Assembly (NCBI RefSeq): GCF_026210795.1
Contig: NC_089437.1
Coordinates: forward strand, 1,550,001 to 1,614,000
DNA: 64,000 bases
From: Rhizophagus irregularis
Taxonomy: Eukaryota; Glomeromycota; Glomeromycetes; Glomerales; Glomeraceae
Direction: 5' to 3'
In this document: positions 1 to 12,900 of the stretch, one piece after another
How positions within the stretch are numbered: position 1 is the stretch's first letter
Layout: every line of letters begins with the position of its first letter
The notes under the pieces: model-generated
Databases searched by the model: none
What the model saw: the letters and a program-made list of their open reading frames with translations, nothing else
Told to the model about the DNA's origin: nothing
Program-made: the position numbers and the translations under genes

Positions 1-556
1 ATAATTTATCGAGTAAAATGAGTATCAAAAGAATAATAATAAATGAAATGAACAGATTCTAATACATTTAATTGTTCAAATATTTTTCCTAAGGCCACAC
101 AAATTCAATTTTTCGGTTCACGTAACATTGAAATTTAAAATCGACCCGGGGACCCAGGGTTTATTGTTTATTAGTAAAAAAAATTTATATATAAAATCGT
201 GACATTTGATTGGTTGACTTTTAAAAGGGAGGAATTTATTTTCGTTCTCAGCCGCGTGATAAACTTACCCGCCAATAAAATTACGTCCTGATCACGTGAT
301 AAACTTTTTATATATAAACTTTTTTCTATTGAAATTTGAAAAAGTGACCCAGAAAAAAAACTCTTTCCCCTTTCCATTTTTTCACATAGAAATCCGCAGT
401 TAGATACTGTTTTTAATTTACACCCTTTTTACGTTTTTTAACGCTCGAGAAGAAAGAGGACCACTGGGTGGCCTCTTATGGAAAGGTTCTTCTCCTCATC
501 ACCCGACCTCTGAAAGAAGTTTTTATAATATTTTTTCTTTATATTTACAAAACATA

Positions 557-1165
557 TTGAAAAATATGGTTTCTACTCTTTTTAAACCTATTCCCTTGGG
601 AAAATTTTCTTTTGACGTCTCATTCCATAAATTTCACGTGACTAGACCCAATCGGGCTGGATGTAACAAGATTTACGAAATCAGAAGATCAAAAAGTTTC
701 TTTTTTGAGTTAGCTGATCTTTCAGCAAACACCAATGATATTCATCTTAAAATACACACAAATGATTATCACATGAAATCAACCCCTATTAGCTACTCTT
801 CCACCTGTAGCTTTCCTAATCTGAAATATCAGATTAGTAAGATGTTACAACATTTTTTTTCTCATCAAAAAGTCATCCCACGCTCCATTCAAAAGAGATA
901 TTTTAATCTTATTCGTTCTAAATTACTTGATAGATATTTCGTTATCAAATCACGTGCTGACAGTGTCACACAAAGAAATTCCCGCACAAAAACTTTCTTT
1001 AACTTTTCTTATAAACGTTATCGTTTTCATTTTGGTATCTTTACACCATGTAATTTTTCCACACTTACAATTTTGGAACTGAACACACACAGTTGTGTAG
1101 TGTCCCCTCCCCTTTCATTATGTCTCACAATAGACGAGCTTGTGTTTCTCATCAAAAAAATTTAG
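557..1165 (+). CDS. Unrecognised 202-aa ORF inside the TIR element
   Basis: This open frame of 202 codons begins MKNMVSTLF and is basic and Phe/Ser/Asn-rich, with no domain I recognise. It ends inside the start of the next ORF, which lies in another frame, so the two may be separate overlapping genes or exons of one spliced gene. A possible acceptor, CACACAG, lies at 1086-1092 just before the second frame, but I found no donor that keeps phase. It lies wholly inside the transposon and is probably carried by it. Whether it is expressed cannot be told from sequence. Confidence 0.4.
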   Translation: MKNMVSTLFKPIPLGKFSFDVSFHKFHVTRPNRAGCNKIYEIRRSKSFFFELADLSANTNDIHLKIHTNDYHMKSTPISYSSTCSFPNLKYQISKMLQHFFSHQKVIPRSIQKRYFNLIRSKLLDRYFVIKSRADSVTQRNSRTKTFFNFSYKRYRFHFGIFTPCNFSTLTILELNTHSCVVSPPLSLCLTIDELVFLIKKI

Positions 1166-2478
1166 ATATTTTTCATAATATCAAGAAACACACGCCGGTA
1201 TCGAATAATAACATTATCAACAACAAACGGTTTCATGCAAACCGTACTTATTTCCGATGGCACAACAGCGTCACAAAACACATTTACTCAAATCGTCTAG
1301 GCATTTCCTATGATGTCTCATATTTAGCAAATGGATATAAATCTTTTCACATCTACAAGGACTGTCGTATGTACCATAAACGATTGGATAATTTCCGTTC
1401 ACACCACTCCGACAGCAGTAAAAGGAGTAAAAAACAAAAAACCCACTTTCAGCGGGCATGTAGATCTGTTTTCTACAATCGTGGTAATAACAAGAAATCA
1501 CAGAAACGTGTGGATAGTCTTGAAGAAAAACTTCGCTGTGCTAAACAACATCGATTTTTATTTTTACCTTCACAACATATTAACAAACCTATACAACATT
1601 TGAAATATCACAAGAAAGTAGTGCTCAGAGATGAGAAACATTACAATTTCTATATACCTCCAGATCCCATTATTAAGACTCAAGGTGCAGTAGCTACCTT
1701 AACTAATCTTGACCCGCCCCTTCGACTTTGTCCAGGAAATGATTCAATTAGAACATCAAATACTAGCTCGCCTGCCAATAACTCACAACCCGTTCTCGTC
1801 AAAGATGAGAACATTTGGCATGATAAGTTGGGCATTTGGATTCCTAACGACCTCTTTGCTTACGTAAACGACGAACCGGTTTACATTTCTAAAAGACAGG
1901 CAAAACTCAAAGGTCAACAACATGTACCAGGCAGTGTGTACTGGTTAAATGGTATTAGAAAACGTAAAGAAGCTCATGAACTAGCTTTGCGACAACAAAA
2001 AGATCGAGAGGCAAGTGAAATTGCACGTCTTGCTTACGAAAAAGAACTTTCTGCCAGAGCTAAGCTCTGGGGTACCTCCTCCAACCGTATAGAATATCGT
2101 GAAGATATGACGAAAGATCTCACCAACTTTCAAGAACATTATCACAAGAAAATCACGCCTCTGATTGAGCGTTGTGCTGTTCTAGAGAACAGAATCAAAC
2201 AAGGAAAAAACGTTTATAAATCTAACAAACAATTACTCCAATTAGAACAGGAATTAGGTTTTTCCCAAATTGACTATTTTTCAGTCATGGACGACAACGC
2301 ACCTCACTATCGTTACAAAGGACACACGTCAGATGACACAAAACAACTTGAACTCAGACCACATAAACGTCCTCCTATCTTGATCACGGATATAGATAGA
2401 TCTAATACTCACGTCAAGAAATTGAGACTAGATATTTCGCAGTCTCCAGAAGACTTTAAAGTCTTCACTTCACTTTAA
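1120..2478 (+). CDS. Unrecognised basic protein carried by the TIR element
   Basis: This is a long open frame of about 452 codons from the ATG at 1120; the frame is open from just downstream of a stop near 1050. The product is rich in Lys, Arg, His and Asn. It has a middle stretch with bulky residues (around the motif IWIPNDLFAYVNDEPVY) and then a charged, probably helical or coiled segment with repeated K/R/E (around RKRKEAHELALRQQK). There is no DDE triad pattern, Myb motif or zinc finger that I can see, so I do not call it a transposase. Codons are less AT-biased than in the neighbouring genes. It ends shortly before a perfect 8-bp stem (2495-2502 with 2532-2539). The function is unknown. 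Confidence 0.55.
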   Translation: MSHNRRACVSHQKNLDIFHNIKKHTPVSNNNIINNKRFHANRTYFRWHNSVTKHIYSNRLGISYDVSYLANGYKSFHIYKDCRMYHKRLDNFRSHHSDSSKRSKKQKTHFQRACRSVFYNRGNNKKSQKRVDSLEEKLRCAKQHRFLFLPSQHINKPIQHLKYHKKVVLRDEKHYNFYIPPDPIIKTQGAVATLTNLDPPLRLCPGNDSIRTSNTSSPANNSQPVLVKDENIWHDKLGIWIPNDLFAYVNDEPVYISKRQAKLKGQQHVPGSVYWLNGIRKRKEAHELALRQQKDREASEIARLAYEKELSARAKLWGTSSNRIEYREDMTKDLTNFQEHYHKKITPLIERCAVLENRIKQGKNVYKSNKQLLQLEQELGFSQIDYFSVMDDNAPHYRYKGHTSDDTKQLELRPHKRPPILITDIDRSNTHVKKLRLDISQSPEDFKVFTSL

Positions 2479-2494
2479 CTCCTTTTGGATACAC

Positions 2495-2714
2495 CTATCA
2501 GCTTTTTTTTTTTCTTTTTTTTTAGTAGCACGCTGATAGTTATAGACTTACATTATTTTTTGCTACTTTTTATTTTTTTTCGACTTGTATTTTATTACAT
2601 CTTTTTTTTTGGGTAACCCCCACGTACACAATTTTATAACAACGTACAACAATTAGAATAGTGTGAACCACTCCACCTATTACAGTATTGACAGGTGGCG
2701 GTCTTTTATGACCG
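2495..2714. other. Two perfect short hairpins 3' of the element ORF
   Basis: CTATCAGC at 2495-2502 pairs with GCTGATAG at 2532-2539 around a T-rich loop. CGGTC at 2699-2703 pairs with GACCG at 2710-2714. Both lie between the ORF stop and the right TIR. They may be subterminal transposon structures or 3' end signals; which one cannot be decided from sequence. Confidence 0.4.
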
Positions 2715-3282
2715 AAAGAAAAATACGGATCTTTTCTTTTCTCCTTAGTTTAGATTGTCTGTTCTTTGGTTTCTTTGGATTGGTATTGCAATTGGAACCC
2801 ACCCTTGTTTCGTTTTTTGTACCAGAGTGATGCCGTCCTCAGGCGGTTTGATTATAGCATAGTATTAGATAGCGTTTGACTTTTGTTTTATCTTTTGTTC
2901 TTGTTTATCTTTCTGTAATCTAGTTCACGTGGATTTAAAAATAAAAAATAAAATAAAATTGAAAAAGTGACCCGGCCGGGTGAAGTGAACTGAAAATTCG
3001 AATTTGTGTGGCCTAAGTTGGTTATAAGTTTTTTAAGATTGACGTAATATAAAATAATAAGAAATAGTAATTATAAAATTTATAATCTACTATTTAATTA
3101 ATAAAAATACTTGTAGTATTTTCATAATATAAAAGTTTTTTTTGAAAATACTTCTAAAAAATTAATCAATTTTTGTTGATAATTATTTTTTCACTGCAAA
3201 GTAGCCAAACATAATCTTAATGACTTTTAAAAAATTTATATAATATGTATTATGAAAATTTCTCTATTTTGTACATGAGATG

Positions 3283-6200
3283 AGCATAGTTAAATATCGC
3301 GTTTATTGGCTGATGATAGTAGTACAAAATCAATTAAATAGTAAAATTAGTGATCGGCAATTATACACGATATGTACTTTAAAAAAACAAAAAATAACCC
3401 CTTAATAAACTGGCGCAACACTTCATCATAACTTTCTTCAAAACTTTGTCCAAACACTCTTCTATAGTGCTACTTTAAAGATCACGAAATAGTTTTTTGA
3501 GATCATAATATAGGTTAGTCTTCTATAATAGTAATGACGCGTGGAAAAAAGAAGGAAAATATAGGTCCGTGTAAAATTTGTGGTTGTGAGAATACAACAG
3601 AAATATATCGAAAATTAAATACAAATACTTTAGCTGAAGCATATAAAGGACCTGAAGCGCACCTTTTACCAGTTACTATTAAAATTAATGACCAACTTTG
3701 TCAGCAACACTATAATCAATTTGTAGTATACACGTGAAATAAGACAAAGTCCAGTAACAAACGCAAAGAAAGCAGAGATTTAGCATATCACAAGAGTGGA
3801 GGATCACAAAAAAGAGTGTGCTTATCACAAAATACATATGAACAACTTATTAACAAAGAAGTAACCATAGAACAGCTTCAGCAGCAAATAGAACAATTAA
3901 AATCAGAACTAAATGACTATGATATTATGATAAAGGAGGCTCAAATTAGCGGTATTTGTTATATTTTACTCTTAAATTAATTTAATTAATTAACAAGTAT
4001 TAAAGAATTGTCGTGAAAATAGAACCACTTCGATTTTGTCAATTTTTTGATGATCAAATATCACGGATGACAAAGATTCTTTATGACTATCAGCGCGATG
4101 GCAAGCCAGTTATTCTTGACGTTCAAGAGTTTATCAAGTTAATTGAAAGTCGAGATTCAAAACTTAAAAGCTTTTTTAATACAATATTTAAAGCAATGAA
4201 CCCAGCAGGAAAAAGTCATAAAACAATACAGTCTTTAAAGCAAAAGGTAATGCTTCTTTGTTACCAAATGGCAACTTTACGAAATAAACATGTTAGTTCA
4301 GTCAAAAATTCAATAGGAATATTTTTGGCTGGCTCTGGGACGTCAGTTACTGGGATTAATTCAATTGCTGGAATGGGATTAAGTTCAACATATCAAACTG
4401 TTTATAACCAAATTAAGGATATTTTGAACAATCACAATACATCGGTCTGCAATTATATTCAAGAAAATGTAATTATCAATATTTTTTTTTTGTTCTTTTT
4501 TTCATTGAATAATATTTTAATATAATTAATATAATTGTGTAATTTTACTAGTCAAATAATCTTTTTATTTTAAATATCGATGATTATCATAATTTACATC
4601 AATCACGAATACCAAGCACCACTTCAATATCACAAGTATCTCATATGGCAACAATATTAATTAACTATATAAAAACTTCACCTGTTTCTTATAATTTTAA
4701 TTCCGAATTCAATGTGCATAATATTAATGGCGTGGACGCAGGTTTACTTAATCAATGGCTAAATAAAAAATACATGAACATTATAAGTGAAAGTTATTAC
4801 CAAAGAAAAACTAAATGGAATTTTGTAAAAGATTTGACCACAATAGATGAAGATAATCTAATTGACTCTCTTGTTCTTCATTCTTATGATGCTTATTTGA
4901 CGGAAAAACACTCAAAACGCTCATTTAATTCAACTAAATTGATTGAATTCCTTCCCCAAGATCTAAAAAATACTAATGATTATTTAAAATCACTTGGCGA
5001 ATTTTTCAGGTACTATTTAATTAACAATGTTTTAATTTAATAATATTCTGTTTTCTAATAATAAGATCATAATTTAGAATTCCTGAAATTCAGAAATATC
5101 TTGAAACTTATTTAATACCTATTCCTGCTGATTTTCCCGGTCAGCTTTATATCAGAAGAGCAATTGTCCAAAAGCTTAAACTCCAAGAGTGTTCTACAAT
5201 ACCTAACGAAATAACACATCTAGTACCATTTCTTGGACCATTACATGTAGCTTTAAATACTAAAGAAAGTGTTTTTCTTACATTTTGGGCGTTCTTTAAT
5301 GAAATGTTTAAGGCAACCTTTCAAAGTAAAAGAAATTTAGCTGCGAAACCAAAACCATGGCGGATTAATCTATTACTTTATATGGCACATGCAGGATGGA
5401 AAATAGTAAGAAATCATGTATTTCAACGATTTGGACAAAATAAAGATCTGGGTTACTGTACCTTTGTAGACCTATTAGATACATTAGTCCCATCCACTCT
5501 TGATATTTATGCAGTACTATTTTGGGGTAATCATTTTGAAGAATATGTTGAGACTATATTTAGACTTTGGGCTGTAATGTGTCGATTTCAAAGAAAAAAT
5601 TATAATAAAATAATGCTTGCATTTTTATCTGATATTCACTATTGGACTCAGATTAACCATCCTATACTTCAAATACTAAAATCTCACCTTAACTACTTTG
5701 ATGAATATCCAGTTGAGAATTTCCATAGTCTTGTTCGAAGACATACTACTGCTAAAGTTTTGAGTCCAGAATGGTTGCGCCGTGATGGAATTTTTGTTGA
5801 TTACCTTCGCCATGATAATAACTTTGCACAGTCCTTTGCAGAAAAGAAGTCATATCCATATTCTAAGAAAAATATTGATGTTTTGGTGAAACAAACAGCT
5901 ATTTTTCTATTAAAATTTTTTAATAATTTGTGGAATAATCTTGGAACTGTTGAAATTAGATCAGAAGGCAAGAAAATTAAAAAACCTTATTGGTATTTCC
6001 AGGAATTGCAAAAGGATTTATTAAAGGTGCTTTGCCATTAGGATACCATACTAAACAAATTCCTTGCAAAACTGGTTGTGATTATAATGAATGTAAAAAC
6101 TCACAAACAAATATCGATGCTGTATTTCCTTGTGGCCACGGTTATCATATAAATTGTTTAATATCTACTAATTTTCAGTGTAAGCATTGTTATATTTATC

Positions 6201-6797
6201 TAGAAAATTCAATTCAGGATTTAGCTGCATTGTATAATGAACGATTAGAAATGGATGGCAACATTGGTGATGAATTTGACTCACCACAAGACGAAACAAT
6301 TGAAGAGGATGATACAAATATACCAGAAACAATATCACTTGGAGATAAGTTGGACAAATGTCTTCATAAAACTTTAAGAGGTATTTTAATTATTTTATTA
6401 TTTTATAAATCTAAAAAATATTTAAATACTAAATATATATTAAAAGATTTTATCGAGAATAAGCCATTGGATATTTTCCAACCAATTAATAAAAATAAAA
6501 CCTCTACGGTCAAAAAACAAAAAAAATCACAAAAGCCTTTAAAAACTATTACCAATTGTTATCAAGAACAAACATGATACATACCAAATATGCAAATATT
6601 ATAATTCACCTTTCAGCTGGTGAAAATAGATGTAAACGAAAATATTTTAAAGTTAAATGAACAATAAAAAATTGTGTTACGTTTGGTTTTAGAATTTGAT
6701 GTATGTTATCACGTGTAATTTTTTTTTATTTTTTATTGGCTGCTTAATGTTGATCGGCACGTGAAATCGAACCAATAAATGGATTTTTAACTATGCT
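3283..6797. mobile_element. Complete TIR transposon with 9-bp target duplication
   Basis: The direct repeat CATGAGATG occurs at 3274-3282 and 6798-6806. Between the copies, the left end begins AGCATAGTTAAA, and the right end, read inverted, begins with the same 12 bases and continues with an imperfect match including TTTATTGG. The element is 3515 bp. An 8-9 bp duplication is found in hAT, KDZ and Mutator-like elements; 9 bp is most typical of Mutator-like elements. It contains one multi-exon gene on the plus strand. It sits 147 bp upstream of the ATG of the kinase gene at 6954. Confidence 0.85.
3534..6577 (+). pseudogene. Broken multi-exon transposon gene (transposase candidate) with zinc-finger ends
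   Basis: Exons can be followed as 3534-about 3952, about 4006-4469, about 4575-5008 and about 5078-6577, separated by short GT-AG introns. The N-terminus has a Cys-rich motif (CKICGC, then LCQQH), followed by a glutamine-rich coiled coil near 3840-3930. The central part around 5240-5990 (motifs GPLHVALNTKE, HAGWK, FDEYPVENFHS) resembles fungal proteins I associate, from memory only, with the DUF6589 group. The end has a RING-like pattern (C..C, C-H, H-x2-C, C-x2-C) near 6066-6190. Two lesions are visible: an in-frame TGA at 3735 with the frame resuming immediately after it, and a one-base loss near 6000-6004 that shifts frame before PGIAKGF. As the only gene in the element it is the candidate transposase, now dead. 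The family name is uncertain. Confidence 0.6.
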
Positions 6798-6953
6798 CAT
6801 GAGATGATTGACATGCAAAATTTGTTTGTCATACATGTACTTGATCAACATTTGTATACAATGCGTTTTGCATAAATATTATACCGTTTAATATAAATAA
6901 TAAAAAAAAAGATATTTACTTTACTTTCCAATTAGGAAGAATTTGATATAGTA

Positions 6954-9900
6954 ATGGATCAATGTATTGATAAAGGTAATCATACAGCATAAATATATAA
7001 TATAAAATTAGAATTACCCTGTCAAAATTTTAAACAATTTTGCAAATATAAACTAACTATATTGTATAAAAATTATATTAAATAAATTAATGAAATTAAT
7101 TATTATTTTTATTATATTCTATTGTAACCAAATAATTTATTAATGATTAATAATACTAGTTAGTAAGTTATCAGTTATTTAAATTTTTAGTTTTTTTACT
7201 TTATTATTTTATTTATTTTACATAATATTCAAATTACTGAATTCTTTGTTTAAATAACTATTTAATAATTAATTATATTACAGATGGTAAGTTACAATAT
7301 ATATATTAGTATATTTATTTGTTTAATATTTTACATAATTTAACTAATTATATTTTTAATTTAAATAATTAGATTGTAAGTGAATACATTAATTTACTAT
7401 AGTAAATACTTTTCTGTTATATCTAACTAATTAATAATTGATAAACCAACTAAATTTTTATTTAAAAAATTATTTAATAATATAGGGGGTAAGTTATTTC
7501 TTTAATCCTATTATTGCTTATTTATAGTATATTTACATATTATTTAAACTAATTAAATTCTTTATTTAAAATTTATTTTGTAATTTTTTTTAGTTTGTAA
7601 GTTATAAGTTATTTATTTAATTCTATTATTACTTATTTATGTAATATTTACATATAATTTAAACTAACTAAATTCTTTATTTAAAAAATTATTTAATAAT
7701 ATAGGGTGTAAGTTATTTATTTAATCCTATTATTATCTAGTATTAATATAATATATACATATAATTAAACTAACTAATTTCTTTATTTAAAAAATTATTT
7801 AATAATATAGTGCGTAAGTTATTTACTTAATTCTATTATTTATATAATATTTACATATAATTTAAACTAGTAACTAAATTCTTTATTTAAAAAATTATTT
7901 AATAATATAGGGAGTAAGTTATTTATTTAATTCTATTATTTATATAATATTTACATATAATTTAAACTAACTAAATTCTTTATTTAAAAAATTATTTAAT
8001 AATATAGGGTGTAAGTTATTTATTTAATTCTATTATTACTTATTTATATGATATTTACATATAATTTAAACTAACTAAATTCTTTATTTAAAAATTATTT
8101 ACTAATATAGGGTGTGTTATTTATTTAATTCTATTATTACTTATTTATATGATATTTACATATAATTTAAACTAACTAAATTCTTTATTTAAAAAATTAT
8201 TTAATAATATAGGGTGTAAGTTATTTATTTAATTCTATTATTACTTATTTATATGATATTTACATATAATTTAAACTAACTAAATTTCTTATTTAAAAAA
8301 TTATTTTATAATATAGTGTAAGTTATTTATTTAATTCCATTATTACTTATTTATATGATATTTACATATACGAAACTAACTAAATTTTATTTAAAATATT
8401 ATTTTATAATTTTTAGTTGGTAAAGCTTATAAGTTATTTATTTAATTTACGTTTATTTATATAATATTATTATTATAATTTAAACTAACTAAATTCTTTA
8501 TTTAAAATATTATTTAATACTATAGAGGGTAAGTTATTTATTTAATCATTGCTACTATTTATATGATATTTACATATAATTTAAACTAACTTAATTCTTT
8601 ATTTAAAAATTATTTTATAATTTCTTTAGATGGTAAAAAGTTATTTAATATCACGCATTTCTTAATTCTATTATTACTTACTTATATAATATTTACATAT
8701 AATTTAAACTAACTAAATTTTTATTTAAAATATTATTTTTATAATATAGGGTGTAAGTTATTTATTTAATTCCATTATTACTTATTTATAATATATTTAC
8801 ATATAATTTAAACTTAACTAAATTCTTTATTTAAAATATTATTTTATAATATAGGGTGTAAGTTACTTTATTTAATTCCATTATTACTTATTTATATGAT
8901 ATTTAACATATAATTTAAACTAACTAAATTCTTTATTTAAAATATTATTTTATAATTTCTCTTTTAGTTGGTAAGTTATAAGTTATTTATTTAATTTCTA
9001 TTATTTATATAATATTTACATATAATTTAAACTAACTAAATTCTTTATTTAAAATATTATTTTATAATATAGGGTGTAAGTTATTTATTTAATTCCATTA
9101 TTACTTATTTATATGATATTTACATATAATTTAAACTAACTAAATTCTTTATTTAAAATATTATTTTATAATTTCTTTTAGTTGGTAAGTTATAAGTTAT
9201 TTATTTAATTTATTATTTATATAATATTTACATATAATTTAAACTAACCAAATTCTTTATTTAAAATATTATTTAACAATTATAGAGGGTAAGTTATTTA
9301 TTTAATTCCATTATTACTTATTTATATGATATTTACATATAATTCTAACCTAACTTAATTCTTTATTTAAAAATTATTTTATAATTTCTTTTAGATGGTA
9401 AAAGTTATTTAATATTTATTTAATTATTATTACTTACTTATATAATATTTACATATAATTTAAACTAACTAAATTTTTATTTAAAATATTATTTTATAAT
9501 ATAGGGTGTAAGTTATTTATTTAATCTTACTATACTTATTTAAGATATTTACATATAATTTAAACTAATCCAAATTCTTTATTTAAAATATTATTTTATA
9601 ATTTCTTTTAGTTGGTAAGTTATAAGTTATTTATTTAATTCTATTATTTATATAATATTTACATATAATTTAAACTAACTAAATTCTTTATTTAAAATAT
9701 TATTTAATACTATAGAGGGTAAGTTATTTATTTAATTCCATTATTACTTATTTATATGATATTTACATATAATTTAAACTAACTTAATTCTTTATTTAAA
9801 AATTATTTTATAATTTCTTTTAGATGGTAAAAGTTATTTAATATTTATTTAATTCTATTATTACTTACTTATATAATATTTACATATAATTTAAACTAAC

Positions 9901-12900
9901 TAAATTCTTTATTTAAAATATTATTTTATAATATAGGGTGTAAGTTATTTATTTAATTCCATTATTACTTATTTATATGATATTTACATATAATTTAAAC
10001 TAACTAAATTCTTTATTTAAAATATTATTTTATAATTTCTTTTAGTTGAAGTTATAAGTTATTTATTTAATTCTATTATTTATATAATGTTTTATATATA
10101 ATTTAAACTAACTAAATTCTTTATTTAAAATATTATTTAATACTATAGAGGGTAAGTTATTTATTAATTCCATTATTACTTATTTATATGATATTTACAT
10201 ATAATTTAAACTAACTTAATTCTTTATTTAAAAATTATTTTATAATTTCTTTTAGATGGTAAAAGTTATTTAATATTTATTTAATTCTATTATTACTTAC
10301 TTATATAATATTTACATATAATTTAAACTAATCCAAATTATTTAAATAGATCGTAAGTTATAAATTATTTATTTAATTCCATTATTACTTATTTATATGA
10401 TATTTACATATAATTTAAACTAACTAAATTCTTTATTTAAAATATTATTTTATAATTTCTTTTAGTTGGTAAGTTATAAGTTATTTATTTAATTCCATTA
10501 TTACTTATTTATATGATATTTACATATAATTTAAACTAACTTAATTCTTTATTTAAAAATTATTTTATAATTTCTTTTAGATGGTAAAAGTTATTTAATA
10601 TTTATTTAATTCTATTATTACTTATTTATATAATATTTACATATAATTTAAACTAACTAAATTCTTTATTTAAAATATTATTTAATACTATAAGAGGGTA
10701 AGTTATTTATTGTTCTATTATTACTTATTTATATAATATTTACATATAATTTAAACTAACTAAATTCTTTATTTAAAAAATTATTTAATAATATAGGGCG
10801 TAAGTTATTTTTTTAATTCTATTATTTATATAATATTTACATATAATTTAAACTAACTAAATTATTTAAATAGATCGTAAGTTATAAGTTATTTATTTAA
10901 TTCTATTATTACTTATTTATATGATATCTTCATATAATTTAAACTAACTAAATTCTTTATTTAAAAAATTATTTAATAATATAGGGTGTAAGTTATTTAT
11001 TTAATTCTATTATTACTTATTTATATGATATTTACATATAATTTAAACTAACTAAATTCTTTATTTAAAAAATTATTTTATAATTTCTTTTAGTTGGTAA
11101 GTTATAAGTTATTTATTTAATTCTATTATTACTTATTTATATGATATTTACATAATTTAAACTAACTAAATTCTTTATTTAAAAAATTATTTTATAATTT
11201 CTTTTAGTTGGTAAGTTATAAGTTATTTATTTAATTCTATTGTTACTTATTTATATAATATTTACATATAATTTAAACTAACTAAATTCTTTATTTAAAA
11301 TATTATTTAATACTATAAGAGTGTAAGTTATTTATTTAGTTCTATTATTACTTATTTATATGATATTTACATATAATTTAAACTAACTAAATTCTTTATT
11401 TAAAAAATTATTTAATAATATAGGGCGTAAGTTATTTATTTAATTCTATTGTTTTTTATTTATATGATATTTACATATAATTTAAACTAACTAAATTCTT
11501 TATTTAAAAAATTATTTAATAATATAGGGCGTAAGTTATTTATTTAATTCTATTATTTATATAATATTTACATATAATTTAAACTAACTAAATTCTTTAT
11601 TTAAAAAATTATTTTATAATTTCTTTTAGTTGGTAAGTTATAAGTTATTTATTTAATTCTATTATTACTTATTTATATGATATTTACATATAATTTAAAC
11701 TAACTAAATTCTTTATTTAAAAAATTATTTAATAATATAGGGAGTAAGTTAATTATTTAATTCTATTGTTACTTATTTATATAATATCTTCATATAATTT
11801 AAACTAACTAAATTCGTTATTTAAAAAATTATTTAATAATATAGGGTGTAAGTTATTTATTTAATTCTATTATTTATATAATATTTACATATAATTTAAA
11901 CTAACTAAATTATTTAAATAGATCGTAAGTTATAAGTTATTTATTTAATTCTATTATTACTTATTTATATGATATTTACATATAATTTAAACTAACTAAA
12001 TTCTTTATTTAAAAAATTATTTAATAATATAGGGTGTAAGTTATTTATTTAATTCTATTATTACTTATTTATATAATATCTTCATATAATTTAAACTAAC
12101 TAAATTCTTTATTTAAAAAATTATTTTATAATTTCTTTTAGTTGGTAAGTTATAAGTTATTTATTTAATTCTATTATTACTTATTTATATGATATTTACA
12201 TATAATTTAAACTAACTAAATTCTTTATTTAAAAAATTATTTAATAATATAGGGAGTAAGTTAATTATTTAATTCTATTGTTACTTATTTATATAATATC
12301 TTCATATAATTTAAACTAACTAAATTCTTTATTTAAAAAATTATTTTATAATTTCTTTTAGTTGGTAAGTTATAAGTTATTTATTTAATTCTATTATTAC
12401 TTATTTATATGATATTTACATATAATTTAAACTAACTAAATTCTTTATTTAAAAAATTATTTAATAATATAGGGAGTAAGTTAATTATTTAATTCTATTG
12501 TTACTTATTTATATAATATCTTCATATAATTTAAACTAACTAAATTCGTTATTTAAAAAATTATTTAATAATATAGAGCGTAAGTTATTTATTTAATTCT
12601 ATTATTTATATAATATTTACATATAATTTAAACTAACTAAATTCTTTATTTAAAAAATTATTTTATAATTTCTTTTAGTTGGTAAGTTATAAGTTATTTA
12701 TTTAATTCTATTATTACTTATTTATATGATATTTACATATAATTTTACTAACTTAATTCTTTATTTAAAAATTATTTAATAATATAGGGTGTAAGTTATT
12801 TATTTAATTCTATTATTACTTATTTATATGATATTTGCATATAATTTAAACTAATTAAACTCTTTATTTAAAAAATTATTTAATAATATAGGGTGTAAGT

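Larger units (their letters stand above)
93..3013. mobile_element. TIR DNA transposon, PIF/Harbinger-like ends, TAA target duplication
   Basis: The left end starts GGCCACACAAATTC at 93 and the right end is its inverted, slightly diverged copy ending at 3013. The element is flanked by TAA at 90-92 and 3014-3016. A 3-bp TWA duplication with GGCC-type ends is the habit of PIF/Harbinger elements. The 302-bp MITE at 43279-43580 has the same ends with a TTA duplication, which confirms the boundaries. Inside are two overlapping ORFs with visibly higher GC than the surroundings and no DDE transposase that I can recognise, so the element is probably non-autonomous or carries cargo. Confidence is high for the ends and moderate for the superfamily. 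Confidence 0.8.

Noticed and set aside
171-377. Minus-strand 68-codon ORF at the left end of the first element
   Set aside because: Lies in the subterminal non-coding sequence shared with the MITE, where the frame is not conserved.
1271-1603. Additional ORFs within 1093-2478 on both strands
   Set aside because: They overlap the longer open frame and lack independent support.
6001-6011. Ultra-short intron explaining the frame change in the transposon gene
   Set aside because: A GT...AG span of about 10 nt is too short for splicing; a one-base deletion is simpler.
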